Positions 23,904 to 32,511 are shown, counted from the stretch's first letter. The stretch is 64,000 nucleotides of DNA from Rufibacter radiotolerans (GCF_001078055.1 NZ_CP010777.1:2943001-3007000); one strand, 5' to 3'. Notes: generated by a model not told the origin, from the letters alone. Translations and numbers: made by a program.

Positions 23904-25562
23904 TCAAGCGCTTAAAGCCAGTAATTCTTTGGCGCTTTGGTAGGCGTTCTCAGAGGGGTTGGCGCCGGCAATCATCTGGGCAATTTCCACTACCCGCTCC
24001 TCATGGCTCAGTTGCCTGATCCGGCTAACGGTGCGTTCGGCGCGGTCTTCTTTATAGACAAAGTAATGGGTTTCGCCCTGGGCGGCCATTTGGGGCAGGT
24101 GGGAGATACAGATCAACTGGTGCTTCTGAGACATCTGCTGCATCATCTTACCCACTTTCACGGCAATTTCCCCGGAAATACCAGTGTCAATCTCGTCAAA
24201 GATGATGGTCGGCAGCGCGGTTTTGTCGGCGAGCATGTATTTTATGCACAGCATCAGGCGGGAAAACTCCCCCCCCGAGGCGGCTTTGCTTAAGGTCTGC
24301 GGGGCGGCTCCCTTGTTGGCGCTGAACAGGATGTTGACCACGTCAATACCCGTGGCGGCCGGGGCCGATACCTTGTGTTCCACTACTACCCTCGCGTTAG
24401 GCATGCCCAACTCTGAGAGCAGGCGGTGCAGTTCTTCCTGGAAAGTACTGAACACGCTGGTGCGGCTTTCAGACAATTCCTGGGCCTGGGTATCCACGTC
24501 TTGCAGGGCGGCAGCCAGGGCTACTTTGGTCTTTTCAATGGCAGCATCCAGATTATGGACGCTGCTCACTTTTATCTCCAGCTCGGCCTGCAGGGCCAGC
24601 AGTTCCTCTACGGTGCGTACCTGGTGCTTACGTTGCAGGGTGTAGATTAGGTCAAGGCGTTCCTGCAGTTGCTCAGCGCGCTGGGGGTCTGCCTCAGTTT
24701 TGCGTTCAGCGTCTTCCAGTTCCCCGGCAATGTCATTGAGTTCAATCAGGCAACTGTCCAGGCGCTCTTTCAACGTCTGGAAGCTTTCGCCGTACTCGGT
24801 TACCTGGCTAATCAGGTGACTGGCATCTTTCATGGCCCCAGCGGCATTGTACTCGCTCTCTGAGATATACTGCAGGGCCTGGCTCAGCTTCAGCTTTATC
24901 TCTTCGGCGTGCTCCAGTTGCTTGAGGTCTATCTCATGGCTTTCCTGTTCCTCGGCTTGTAGGTTGGCTTCGCTCAGCTCATTGAGCAGATAGGTATTGT
25001 AGTCCAGTTCTTTTTGTGACTGTGCCAGCTGGCCTTCCAGTTCTTTGTATTCCTTTTCCAGTTTGCGGTATGCCCGGTAAGCGGCGCCGTATTTTGTGCG
25101 CAGGCCTTCGTTCTGGGCATACAGGTCCAGGATGTTCAATTGGTACACGGGGTCGCCCAGCAGCAGGGTGTCATGCTGCGAGTGGATATCCATGAGTTGT
25201 TCCCCTATGCGGCGCAGGGTTTCCAGCGTGACCGGCGTGTCATTCACAAACGCGCGGGACTTGCCCGAGGGGCTGATCTCCCGCCGAAGCAGGCTCACTG
25301 GCTCAAAGTCAAGGTCTTCTTCTTCAAAGAAGCGTTCCAGGTGGTACTCAGACACATTGAAGGCGCCTTCAATCACGCACTTCTGGTCCTGGTTGAAAAG
25401 AAGCTTTGAGTCTGCCCGGTTCCCCAGTAACAAACCAATGGCCCCCAGCATAATGGATTTACCGGCACCGGTTTCACCAGTGATGATGTTCAACAACGGG
25501 GAGGGCTGCAGTTCCAGCTGCTCAATAAGGGCGTAATTCTTTATCTTAAGCTCTACAAGCAT
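23904..25562 (-). CDS. recN: DNA repair protein RecN
   Basis: 552 aa from ATG 25562 (MLVELKIKNYALIEQ); a longer frame adds 27 residues unlike RecN N-termini. SMC-like ATPase: Walker A GETGAGKSIML (about residue 31), long central coiled coil (about 150-370), ABC signature SGGEFSRLMLCI, and Walker B TIIFDEIDTGISG near residue 460. RecN holds broken DNA during double-strand break repair. It is the last gene of the ostA-bamD-rpoZ-coaC-coaB-porD cluster. Confidence 0.97.
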   Translation of the reverse strand: MLVELKIKNYALIEQLELQPSPLLNIITGETGAGKSIMLGAIGLLLGNRADSKLLFNQDQKCVIEGAFNVSEYHLERFFEEEDLDFEPVSLLRREISPSGKSRAFVNDTPVTLETLRRIGEQLMDIHSQHDTLLLGDPVYQLNILDLYAQNEGLRTKYGAAYRAYRKLEKEYKELEGQLAQSQKELDYNTYLLNELSEANLQAEEQESHEIDLKQLEHAEEIKLKLSQALQYISESEYNAAGAMKDASHLISQVTEYGESFQTLKERLDSCLIELNDIAGELEDAERKTEADPQRAEQLQERLDLIYTLQRKHQVRTVEELLALQAELEIKVSSVHNLDAAIEKTKVALAAALQDVDTQAQELSESRTSVFSTFQEELHRLLSELGMPNARVVVEHKVSAPAATGIDVVNILFSANKGAAPQTLSKAASGGEFSRLMLCIKYMLADKTALPTIIFDEIDTGISGEIAVKVGKMMQQMSQKHQLICISHLPQMAAQGETHYFVYKEDRAERTVSRIRQLSHEERVVEIAQMIAGANPSENAYQSAKELLALSA

Positions 25563-25684
25563 GAGGTAGATTTCCGGATTTGAGGGTGATTGGTGGTGAT
25601 GGATTCCAATAGACAAATATGCTAATTTATTTAGTCTCTTCACTAATAAACATAGCCAAAAATCTACGGCTTTTTGCCAGAGAC

Positions 25685-25912
25685 CTACTGCGAGGCCTCT
25701 ACATCTAACACCACTTCCTCTACGTACGCCAAAGGCAAATGGTGCAAAAACCTACGGCCATCACGCAAGGCTATCATGCCATTCAGAAAAGATTCCAGCG
25801 TCCCAGACAAGACCCGGCCTTGGGTGGTAATGAGTTGCAGGTCTTTCCCAAGCATTGCCTGGTACTCTTGTTCAAGGTTGGAACGGAAGATGCGGCGCTG
25901 CCTTTTACCCAT
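25685..25912 (-). CDS. 75-aa protein with Sm/Hfq-like fold pattern
   Basis: A basic N-terminal helix (MGKRQRRIFRSNLEQEYQAM) leads into LGKDLQLITTQGRVLSGTLE, then SFLNGMIALRDGRRF. This follows the Sm1 pattern: strand, Gly, strand, G-x-L-x-x-F, hydrophobic-x-L. The later PLAYVEEVVLDVEA fits the position of Sm2 strands. This is a pattern match by eye and the protein may be an LSm-type RNA binder or only a small beta-barrel. It sits between porD and recN in an otherwise conserved cluster, 45 bp after porD. A degenerate palindrome copy lies directly before its start. Confidence 0.6.
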   Translation of the reverse strand: MGKRQRRIFRSNLEQEYQAMLGKDLQLITTQGRVLSGTLESFLNGMIALRDGRRFLHHLPLAYVEEVVLDVEASQ

Positions 25913-25914
25913 GG

Positions 25915-25951
25915 CGTTTTAAGGGTGTTTTCCGGAAAATAGGCAATAAAT
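25915..25951. repeat. Dispersed GTTTT-type palindrome, degenerate copy 11
   Basis: GCGTTTTAAGGGTGTTTTCC / GGAAAATAGGCAATAAATG; left half good, right arm decayed. It lies between porD and the Sm-like gene inside a co-directional cluster. Confidence 0.6.
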
Positions 25952-25956
25952 GGAAA

Positions 25957-26868
25957 CTAGCGTTTCAGCAGTGTCTCGTAGCGGGCGCGGTTGGTGGGGT
26001 CAATCTGGGTGAGCAAATCATAGGCCTGTTGCTTCTGGGCCGGGGTAGCACTGTTAAAGGCATTGCTCAGCTCCGCGGACTTGGCCTCAAAAAAAGAGCG
26101 TAGCACGGCAGCCCCAGGTCTCAGGCGGGCCACCTGCTGGATGTTGCGCAGGGCTTCCAGCATGTTCTGGCGCGCTTTCTCAGGGTCCTGCGCCATTAAA
26201 TCCAGCCCCTGGCGGTGGTACAGGTACAGAGCCGCGCGGTAAGGTTCAAACTGGGGGTCTACCAGGTTGTTGATGAGCCAGTAGCGGTTACGGGTATCGG
26301 CCGTGGCGCTCCAGCCTCCCCCGCCGGCTCCCCCCGAGGAGGTGACCAGGTTCAGGATATTCCGGGCCTCAGCTAAGGCATTGGCGCCACCCATGCGCGA
26401 GAAGCTATCATTATCCATGCCTATAATAGTGTAGGCATAGAAAGACAGGATGGCCGTGAGGTTGGTAGTAAACGTATTGGGGGCGTATTGCAGCGGCTGG
26501 GCCTGGGTATAATCAAACTCAAACTTGGTGTCTACAAAAGAAAGCACGGTAGTCTCATACCCGGTGCCATAGGTAGGCCGGCTGGAGATGACCTGGGTGT
26601 TGGCTTCATAGACCCCAACCTGCGGCATGGCACGCAGCGTGATGAACATTTTGCAGCGTATGCGCTCCTCGTTCTGGTACACGTCACTGGTCCAACGGGT
26701 ATTGTTCATGACCTCAGAAATGGCGTTCTGCATCTGCTGGAACACCTGGCGGTCGGTGGCCTGCACCTGGTCACTGTTCACAATGACCTCGCAGCGCAGC
26801 TCCTGCGCCATGGAACAAAGCGGGAACAGAAGACCCAGAACTACCCACGCTATTTTTTTTGCAGACAT
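25957..26868 (-). CDS. DUF4835 / PorD family protein, T9SS-associated
   Basis: 303 aa from ATG 26868 (MSAKKIAW); the frame could start 6 bp earlier at GTG. Signal peptide ends near SMAQ (about residue 22). The mature start ELRCEVIVNSDQVQ and later RCKMFITLRAMPQVG, SFYAYTIIGMDNDSF and DPTNRARYETLLKR are typical of the DUF4835 family, which is annotated as the T9SS protein PorD. Its start overlaps the end of coaB by 19 bp, implying coupling. Position between coaBC and recN is a conserved Bacteroidota arrangement. Confidence 0.85.
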   Translation of the reverse strand: MSAKKIAWVVLGLLFPLCSMAQELRCEVIVNSDQVQATDRQVFQQMQNAISEVMNNTRWTSDVYQNEERIRCKMFITLRAMPQVGVYEANTQVISSRPTYGTGYETTVLSFVDTKFEFDYTQAQPLQYAPNTFTTNLTAILSFYAYTIIGMDNDSFSRMGGANALAEARNILNLVTSSGGAGGGGWSATADTRNRYWLINNLVDPQFEPYRAALYLYHRQGLDLMAQDPEKARQNMLEALRNIQQVARLRPGAAVLRSFFEAKSAELSNAFNSATPAQKQQAYDLLTQIDPTNRARYETLLKR

Positions 26869-27518
26869 GCCCACTCGGTTTTTATAGATTCAAGAATATC
26901 CAGGGCTACCTCTTCCTTAGACTTCAGCTCAAATTCCTCTACAGAGGCCGGCTTTACAATGGTGATTTTGTTGGTGTCATGCTTAAAGCCCGCCCCAGGC
27001 GTACGCAATGAATTGAGAACCACCATGTTAAGGTTCTTCTTAACCAGCTTACCACGGGCGTTCTCCAGTTCCTGGTCGGTTTCCAGAGCAAAACCCACCG
27101 CAAACTGGTCGGAGCGTTTCTGCTGGCCTAAGGTAGCCGCTATATCAACGTTCTTCACCAGTTCAATGGTAAAGGAATCCTCGTTTTTTTTTATTTTGGA
27201 GGTAGCCACGTCCTTGGGACGGTAATCTGCCACGGCGGCGGCAAACACCCAAATATCAGCCTTTGAGGCCTTGGCCTGACAGGCGGCAAACATCTCATTG
27301 GCCGTCATGACTGGAATCACTTCTACCAATGGGTGTTCCAAGGAAAGAGCCGTGGGGCCTACCACCAGATATACCTGCGCGCCCTGGTCGGCAAAGGCAC
27401 GGGCCAGCGCGAAGCCCATTTTACCGGTGGAGTGGTTACCAATGAACCGGACCGGGTCAATGGGTTCATACGTGGGCCCTGCGGTGATCAGGACTTTCTT
27501 TCCGCTAAACAAGGACAC
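26850..27518 (-). CDS. coaB: Phosphopantothenate--cysteine ligase (CoaB), separate from CoaC
   Basis: 222 aa. GKKVLITAGPTYEPIDPVRF at the N-terminus, STGKMGFALA and the AAVADYRPK motif identify the CoaB half of the usual CoaBC protein, which joins cysteine to phosphopantothenate. In most bacteria CoaB is the C-terminal half of one polypeptide. Here the frame opens at a GTG inside the last codons of coaC, overlapping it by 14 bp. Removing one base near 27525 would fuse the two frames in register. It may be a true split gene with coupled translation, a recent frameshift, or an assembly error. Both halves keep their active-site motifs. Confidence 0.9.
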   Translation of the reverse strand: MSLFSGKKVLITAGPTYEPIDPVRFIGNHSTGKMGFALARAFADQGAQVYLVVGPTALSLEHPLVEVIPVMTANEMFAACQAKASKADIWVFAAAVADYRPKDVATSKIKKNEDSFTIELVKNVDIAATLGQQKRSDQFAVGFALETDQELENARGKLVKKNLNMVVLNSLRTPGAGFKHDTNKITIVKPASVEEFELKSKEEVALDILESIKTEWACLQKK

Positions 27519-28065
27519 GTGGCGTAAAGTGTTCTTCTAAAACCTTCATAATATCCTCGGGCTCAGCTAGGCGGCCCTGTCCTACCAGACCACTGGCCAG
27601 TTCGCCGTGGCCGGCTTCAATGAAATGGTTGCCGTAGCTTTGCAGCAGCCTGAAATTCTCCTGCACGGCCGGGTGTTGGTACATGTCCAAGTCCATGGCC
27701 GGGGCCACAAACACCGGGCACCGCGCCGAAAGGTACGTGGCCGTCAATAGATTGTCACAAAGGCCGCGGGCCATTTTGCCTACGGTATTAGCGCTGGCCG
27801 GGGCAATGACCAGAGCATCGGCCCAGAGGCCCAGCTCCACGTGGTTATGCCAGAGGCCAGACTTGTCTGAGCGCACGAACTCGGTCAGGACCGGTTTTTT
27901 AGAAAGCGTGGCCAGCGTGACAGGGGTTATAAAAGCAGAAGCAGAAGTGGTCAGGATTACCTGCACTTCTGCTTCTGCTTTTATAAGGAGGCGCACCAGC
28001 AAAGCCGCTTTGTAAGCTGCAATGCTTCCGCATACCCCCAGAATGATTTTCTTATGCCGAAGCAT
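27505..28065 (-). CDS. coaC: Phosphopantothenoylcysteine decarboxylase (CoaC), separate from CoaB
   Basis: 186 aa. FMN-binding decarboxylase domain: GVCGSIAAYKA (residues 10-20), the active-site His in LWHNHVELG, ALVIAPASANTVGKMARGLCDNLL and APAMDLDMYQHPA. It decarboxylates phosphopantothenoylcysteine in CoA synthesis. The chain stops at HFTPRVLV, just where the linker to CoaB would lie in the fused protein. It starts 15 bp after rpoZ in the same operon. Confidence 0.93.
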   Translation of the reverse strand: MLRHKKIILGVCGSIAAYKAALLVRLLIKAEAEVQVILTTSASAFITPVTLATLSKKPVLTEFVRSDKSGLWHNHVELGLWADALVIAPASANTVGKMARGLCDNLLTATYLSARCPVFVAPAMDLDMYQHPAVQENFRLLQSYGNHFIEAGHGELASGLVGQGRLAEPEDIMKVLEEHFTPRVLV

Positions 28066-28080
28066 TCAGAAAGGCCTTAA

Positions 28081-28407
28081 TTAGAAGGAAGAGGTTTCTA
28101 CTTCATCATCGGCGGTGCGGAAATACACTTTGCCTTCAATGAACTCCTCAATAGCCATGTTGGTAGGCTTAGGCATACGCTCATAGTATTTGGAGATCTC
28201 AATCTGCTCACGGTTCTCAAACACTTCTTCCAGGTTATCTACCGTGGTGGCAAACTCAGCAAGCTTGGAGTTCAACTCCTCCTTTACTTTCACCGCTATC
28301 TGGTTTGCACGCTTAGAAATGATGGAAAGGGACTTATATACGTTTCCGGTTTCTTCAGCTAAGTTTGAAACGTTGCGCGTTACAATGGATGCTGGTACTT
28401 GTGCCAT
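28081..28407 (-). CDS. rpoZ: DNA-directed RNA polymerase omega subunit
   Basis: 108 aa. The sequence ASIVTRNVSNLAEETGNVYKSLSIISKRANQIA is typical of Bacteroidota omega, and the acidic C-terminal part (FENREQIEISKYYERMPKPTNMAIEEF) is specific to this phylum. Omega stabilises the beta' subunit of RNA polymerase. It lies between bamD and coaC, as is common in the group, with 29-bp and 15-bp gaps. Confidence 0.92.
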   Translation of the reverse strand: MAQVPASIVTRNVSNLAEETGNVYKSLSIISKRANQIAVKVKEELNSKLAEFATTVDNLEEVFENREQIEISKYYERMPKPTNMAIEEFIEGKVYFRTADDEVETSSF

Positions 28408-28436
28408 ATATCTAGAAAATTGGGTGGTTACAAAAA

Positions 28437-29294
28437 TTATTGATTGGTAGTGGTAGTGGCCGTTACGGTCTGAGACTTCTTGAGTTTCTCCAGCTCCTGC
28501 TGGGTTGCCTCATAGATCTGTTCGGCACTACGTGAAAACTTACTCTTTGGGTACGCGTCAATAAACGCCTGGTAAAAGGTGACTACTTCTGCGAAGCGCT
28601 CCTGCTGCTTGGACTCAATACTTTCCTTGGCGTAGTTGTACTGGGCGTCTATGCGCAGGTAGGCAGCCTCCTCATTATACACGGAAGACGGATAGCTTTT
28701 CCGGAAGTTCTCCAGCGCAACTACCGCTGCCTTGTAATACTGCGGGTCATAGTTGGTCAGTTTGTAGTACTGCTTGGCGCTGTTGAAGGCCTTTACCTCC
28801 ACCTTGCCAGAAAGCTCATCATAAACCTTGTTTGCCTCTGCCATGTACTTGCTCTGCGGGTAGCGGCGCATAAATTCCTGCAAGGCGCTCATGGCCTGGG
28901 CCGTGCTCTGCTGGTCCAGGTTATAGCTGGGCGACTCATTGGTGAGGGAGCGGGCATTCATGAAAGCGGCCTCCTCGGCGTACTGGCTCCTGGGGAACGT
29001 CTGCCCGAAGGAAGTGAAGTGGAAAGAGCTCTCTAGGTACAGGTGCTGGTAGAATTTGGTATAAGCGTACAGAAAATTGGCCCGCTCATACTCGCTGCGC
29101 CCTTTCAGGAGGGGCATGAGGTCTTCTAAAAGCGCGCCTGCTTTATCATATTCCTCTTTCTCATAGTAAGAAAGCGCAGCGGCGTATTTCTTGTCTACGT
29201 CGTCGCTTTTCAGGATTTTATTGTATTTCCCGCAAGAACCCAACAGCAACACTGTGAGCAAGATGGGCAAATAGGAAAGGATGCGTTTGGTCAT
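28437..29294 (-). CDS. bamD: Outer-membrane assembly lipoprotein BamD
   Basis: 285 aa from ATG 29294 (MTKRILSY); a GTG six bases earlier is less likely. The lipobox LLGSC is near residue 20. The rest is made of TPR-like helical pairs (AAALSYYEKEEYDKAGALLEDLM, RRYPQSKYMAEANKVYDELS, DAYPKSKFSRSAEQIYEATQ), as in BamD/YfiO. BamD works with BamA to fold outer-membrane barrels. A -7 box ends only 7 nt upstream of the ATG, so its transcript may be nearly leaderless. Confidence 0.93.
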   Translation of the reverse strand: MTKRILSYLPILLTVLLLGSCGKYNKILKSDDVDKKYAAALSYYEKEEYDKAGALLEDLMPLLKGRSEYERANFLYAYTKFYQHLYLESSFHFTSFGQTFPRSQYAEEAAFMNARSLTNESPSYNLDQQSTAQAMSALQEFMRRYPQSKYMAEANKVYDELSGKVEVKAFNSAKQYYKLTNYDPQYYKAAVVALENFRKSYPSSVYNEEAAYLRIDAQYNYAKESIESKQQERFAEVVTFYQAFIDAYPKSKFSRSAEQIYEATQQELEKLKKSQTVTATTTTNQ

Positions 29295-29301
29295 AAGCAC
29301 G

Positions 29302-29309
29302 CAAAAATA
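29302..29309 (-). promoter_or_regulatory. Bacteroidota -7 element (TATTTTTG) immediately before bamD
   Basis: On the minus strand TATTTTTG ends 7 nt upstream of the bamD ATG, predicting a transcript start at or next to the start codon. Confidence 0.45.
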
Positions 29310-29367
29310 ACGTTTTTTTTTATATCTAACAGAACGAATAGCAGTGGCCTTAAGTATAAACCCGGCT

Positions 29368-31041
29368 TTATTGCGCTTTCTTAAGTGGAGTAGCTACCTT
29401 TTTACTGGCTTTGGCGGGAGCCGGCACCTTTTTCGCTTTTTTGGCTGGGGCTTTCACGGGCTTGGCTTTTGATTTGGCCGGGGCCGGCTTGGCCAGTCTT
29501 GCCGGCCTCTTGGCGGGTCCCCTTTTGGCCAACACAGAGGCTTTGGTTGGTATTTCTTTTCCGCGCCACTCAAACCCCTTCAATCGTTTATCAGGCTCCT
29601 CCAGCTCATGCGGCGGAATCAACTTGGCGTCTGGGTTCTCCAGAAACGAGATAAACTGAATTTTACCGTTGGCAAAGAGCATGCGCATGTCACTGCTCAC
29701 GGCCCGGTTCATACCCAGGGTAGCGGTATCGCCTTCCAGGGCAAAGTAGAGGCTTTCGGCGTTGCCGTTCACGTCAATGCGGCTGATCTTACTGTTAATG
29801 AAATGCGCAATCATGTTGCGGCCCTTTACCTGGTTAAAATTCTCCAGGGTATCACGGGAAATGGCGAACGAGTTGCCAAACATGCGCATCTGGTGCAGGC
29901 TGTTGTTCTTGAGCTGCATGACCACGCTGTCTGCCGTCATTTGGTTTTTGCTGGCCCACAGCCGGGGATTGCGGCTCATGTAAATAATAGAGTCGTTCAG
30001 GTCATAGGTAAGCGAGTCACAAAGCCCCTGCATGTCAGACTTGAAGATGCGCACGTCATAATACGCGTACAGTTTCCCTTTCTTTTTCTTATCACGGGAG
30101 TTCTCCACAGAATACAGGGTGTCTGCCGACAAATACATGGTATCACGGGAGACAATGCTTTTCATGACCGGCGACCCAAACACCTTGGCCCTTCCCCGGG
30201 CCCGCCAATATTGCGCGGTCTGGCCGGTGATAATGGTCGTGTCTTTGATGGAGGTCATGGACACGTTGCGGGAGGCCGTGTAATACTCGCGGCCCTTGTC
30301 ATAGGTGAGCTCATCACCCCTTATAATATAGTCTGGCGTTTTTATGCTGGCATTGCCCCGGAAGTTAGAGGCGCGGGTAACGGTATTGTAGGTGCCGCGG
30401 TTGGCAAACAAAGTACCGTCCGGCGATTTGATGGTGGTTGGCCCGAAGAACTCCACCACCTTGCTTACGGTGTTGTAGGCCATGGTATCGCTTACCACCT
30501 CGGCGTTCTGGCCCACGTATTTCACGCCTTTCTTAAACCCGAGCACCTTGGCATCGGAGGCGTAGGTCCCTAACTGGCTCTGAATGGTGTAGTCTGCTCC
30601 TACAATATTGCCGCCTTCAGTATAGTAGGCCCGTTTGGCGTCCAAGTTGTAGTTGAGCGAAGGGGTGGTCAAGGTCATTTCGGCATCGCGCAGAGTCACA
30701 CCGCCGCGCATGTTGGCTACCCGCCGGGTACCGTCATAGCTGGCGGTGGCGCTGGTGGCGTCCATGCTTTCCTGGGTAATGTGCACGTTCCCGAACACCT
30801 CCATGCGGTTACGGTCCTTGGCGTACTGGTAGGCAGAGTCGGCGGTGAGCGTGGTGGCCCCCTGGCGCATGACCACATTGCCCAGCAGGCGGCGCACTTC
30901 CTCGCCGTTATAGGTACCGGCCTCTAACGTATTTGCGGACACTTCTACCGGTTGCCCCTTCTGCTGCGTGTCCTGGGCGAAGGCCACTAAAGCAGAAAGC
31001 ACGGAGAAAAGAGATACTAACCCTATCTTTGCGAACTTCAT
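29368..31041 (-). CDS. OstA/LptA-like envelope protein with basic Lys/Ala/Pro tail
   Basis: 557 aa from ATG 31041 (MKFAKIGL). A signal peptide ends near AFAQ (about 23). Residues 35-470 contain repeated OstA/LptA-type beta segments (VVMRQGATTLTADSAYQY, VFGNVHITQESMDATSATASYDG, LFANRGTYNTVTRASNFRGN). Bacteroidota OstA-like proteins are thought to act in lipopolysaccharide transport. The last 55 residues are Lys/Ala/Pro-rich (KPAPAKSKAKP, KAPAKKAKKV), strongly basic and disordered, unlike LptA. It heads the cluster leading to bamD and is divergent from tilS with only 49 bp between starts. Confidence 0.88.
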   Translation of the reverse strand: MKFAKIGLVSLFSVLSALVAFAQDTQQKGQPVEVSANTLEAGTYNGEEVRRLLGNVVMRQGATTLTADSAYQYAKDRNRMEVFGNVHITQESMDATSATASYDGTRRVANMRGGVTLRDAEMTLTTPSLNYNLDAKRAYYTEGGNIVGADYTIQSQLGTYASDAKVLGFKKGVKYVGQNAEVVSDTMAYNTVSKVVEFFGPTTIKSPDGTLFANRGTYNTVTRASNFRGNASIKTPDYIIRGDELTYDKGREYYTASRNVSMTSIKDTTIITGQTAQYWRARGRAKVFGSPVMKSIVSRDTMYLSADTLYSVENSRDKKKKGKLYAYYDVRIFKSDMQGLCDSLTYDLNDSIIYMSRNPRLWASKNQMTADSVVMQLKNNSLHQMRMFGNSFAISRDTLENFNQVKGRNMIAHFINSKISRIDVNGNAESLYFALEGDTATLGMNRAVSSDMRMLFANGKIQFISFLENPDAKLIPPHELEEPDKRLKGFEWRGKEIPTKASVLAKRGPAKRPARLAKPAPAKSKAKPVKAPAKKAKKVPAPAKASKKVATPLKKAQ

Positions 31042-31059
31042 CAATGATTTCAATAGGTG

Positions 31060-31067
31060 CGAAATTA
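31060..31067 (-). promoter_or_regulatory. Possible -7 element (TAATTTCG) for ostA
   Basis: On the minus strand TAATTTCG lies about 19 nt before the ostA start, in the short gap shared with tilS. It departs by one base from TAnnTTTG. The same octamer occurs upstream of mdh, which supports it weakly. Confidence 0.3.
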
Positions 31068-31090
31068 GTAAAAATGCCCTTCCTTTGCCT

Positions 31091-32419
31091 ATGCTCCAGA
31101 AAGTTTTAGATTATATAACCATAAACGGGTTAGCCACCCCAGAGACCAAAATCTTAGCCGCAGTAAGTGGAGGCTTGGACTCAGTGGTGCTCGCGGACCT
31201 GCTGCACCGCCTCAAATTGCCCTTTGCCGTGCTGCACTGCAACTTTGGGCTACGCGGCGAGGAGTCTGACGCTGATGAACTCTTTGTACGTAAACTGGCC
31301 AAACAATATGACGCGCCTTTCTACAGTGAGCAGTTCCAGACCCAGGCCTTCGCCGAGCAGGAAGGCATTTCCATCCAGATGGCGGCCCGCACCCTGCGCT
31401 ATGAGTGGTTTGAGCAGATGCGCACCCAACTGGGCTATGACGTCATCGCCATGGCGCACCACCAAAGTGACGCTTTAGAAACCGTGCTCCTGAACCTGGT
31501 ACGCGGCACCGGTCTTGCTGGTCTGCACGGCATTCTTCCCAAAACCGGCCATCTCATCCGGCCGCTGCTAGGCCTCACCAAAGATGACCTCTATGACTGG
31601 CTGGTGGCTAAACGCCTGGCATGGCGCGAGGATTCCTCCAATGAAAACACCAAGTACAACCGTAACAAGGTGCGCCATGAGGTAATCCCGGTGCTCAAGC
31701 AATTAAACCCCAACCTGGAAGAGACCTTCACCCAAACGCTTGAGCGGCTGCAAGGTGCCGAGGCCGTGTTTCTGGCCTCTTTTCTGGAAATGAAGGCTAA
31801 AACGCAACGCCAGGAGAACGGCGCTACCTATATTGGTATTGCCCCGCTGCAGGAAAGCCCCGCGCCAGTTGTGCTGTTGCATGAGTTCCTGAAGCCCTTC
31901 CATTTCAACTATGCCCAGACCCAGGAGATTGCCGCCGGCTGGGATGGCCTTTCTGGCAAGACGTTTATGTCGCCGGCGTATGTGCTGGTGAAAGACCGCG
32001 AGGATCTGGTGATTACGCCCAAAGCCCTGGAGAAATTCGGAAGCATTACGGTACCGGAGGAAGCCACTGAAATCCAGTTTGGTCCTTATTTTGCAAAAAT
32101 AGCCCGAAAACCCTCCGAAGGCTATAAAGTGCCCCGCTCCAAAGACGTGGCCGCCCTGGACGCCGACCTGGTGAAACTGCCGCTCAAGCTTCGCCCCTGG
32201 AAACAAGGCGACTGGTTTATTCCGCTGGGCATGAACGGCAAAAAGAAAGTAAGCGACCTGCTCATTGACAAGAAAGTGCCCGCCAACCTGAAGCCCGATG
32301 TGTGGGTGCTGGTGTCAGACGCCTCCCTGGCCTGGGTTATTGGCCAGCAGGTAGATAACCGCTTCAAAATCTCTGAGAACACGCAGCAAGTCCTGGAGAT
32401 AACAGTGACCCGAGTTTGA
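31091..32419 (+). CDS. tilS: tRNA(Ile)-lysidine synthase
   Basis: 442 aa from ATG 31091 (MLQKVLDY); a longer frame begins inside ostA and is rejected. The PP-loop motif SGGLDSVVLADLL is near residue 24. LHCNFGLRGEESD, the catalytic region MAHHQSDALETVLLNLVRGTG and REDSSNENTKYNRNKVRHEV follow, all diagnostic of TilS. The C-terminal domain (about 330-442) with LKLRPWKQGDWFIPLGMNGKKKVSDLLID is the tRNA-binding part. It converts the AUA-anticodon cytidine 34 of tRNA-Ile to lysidine. Confidence 0.96.
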   Translation: MLQKVLDYITINGLATPETKILAAVSGGLDSVVLADLLHRLKLPFAVLHCNFGLRGEESDADELFVRKLAKQYDAPFYSEQFQTQAFAEQEGISIQMAARTLRYEWFEQMRTQLGYDVIAMAHHQSDALETVLLNLVRGTGLAGLHGILPKTGHLIRPLLGLTKDDLYDWLVAKRLAWREDSSNENTKYNRNKVRHEVIPVLKQLNPNLEETFTQTLERLQGAEAVFLASFLEMKAKTQRQENGATYIGIAPLQESPAPVVLLHEFLKPFHFNYAQTQEIAAGWDGLSGKTFMSPAYVLVKDREDLVITPKALEKFGSITVPEEATEIQFGPYFAKIARKPSEGYKVPRSKDVAALDADLVKLPLKLRPWKQGDWFIPLGMNGKKKVSDLLIDKKVPANLKPDVWVLVSDASLAWVIGQQVDNRFKISENTQQVLEITVTRV

Positions 32420-32427
32420 TAGTTGAT

Positions 32428-32511
32428 TGTTAATTGCTGATTTTTTTTGGAAAGCTATTGCAAAAGCAATTAACAATCTGAACAATTAACAATCTGAACA
32501 ATCAGCAATTA
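32428..32511. repeat. Tandem 16-bp repeats flanked by inverted arms
   Basis: CAATTAACAATCTGAA occurs twice in tandem (32467-32482 and 32483-32498). The following AATCAGCAATTAA (32499-32511) pairs with TTAATTGCTGATT at 32430-32442. Together they form an AT-rich stem-loop about 40 bp after tilS. Confidence 0.65.

Noticed and set aside
29608..30573. 321-codon open frame antisense to ostA
   Set aside because: Complement of coding sequence with no recognisable domain.
30968..31090. Longer tilS reading frame starting inside ostA
   Set aside because: The extension is the complement of the ostA signal peptide; TilS homologues start near MLQKV.
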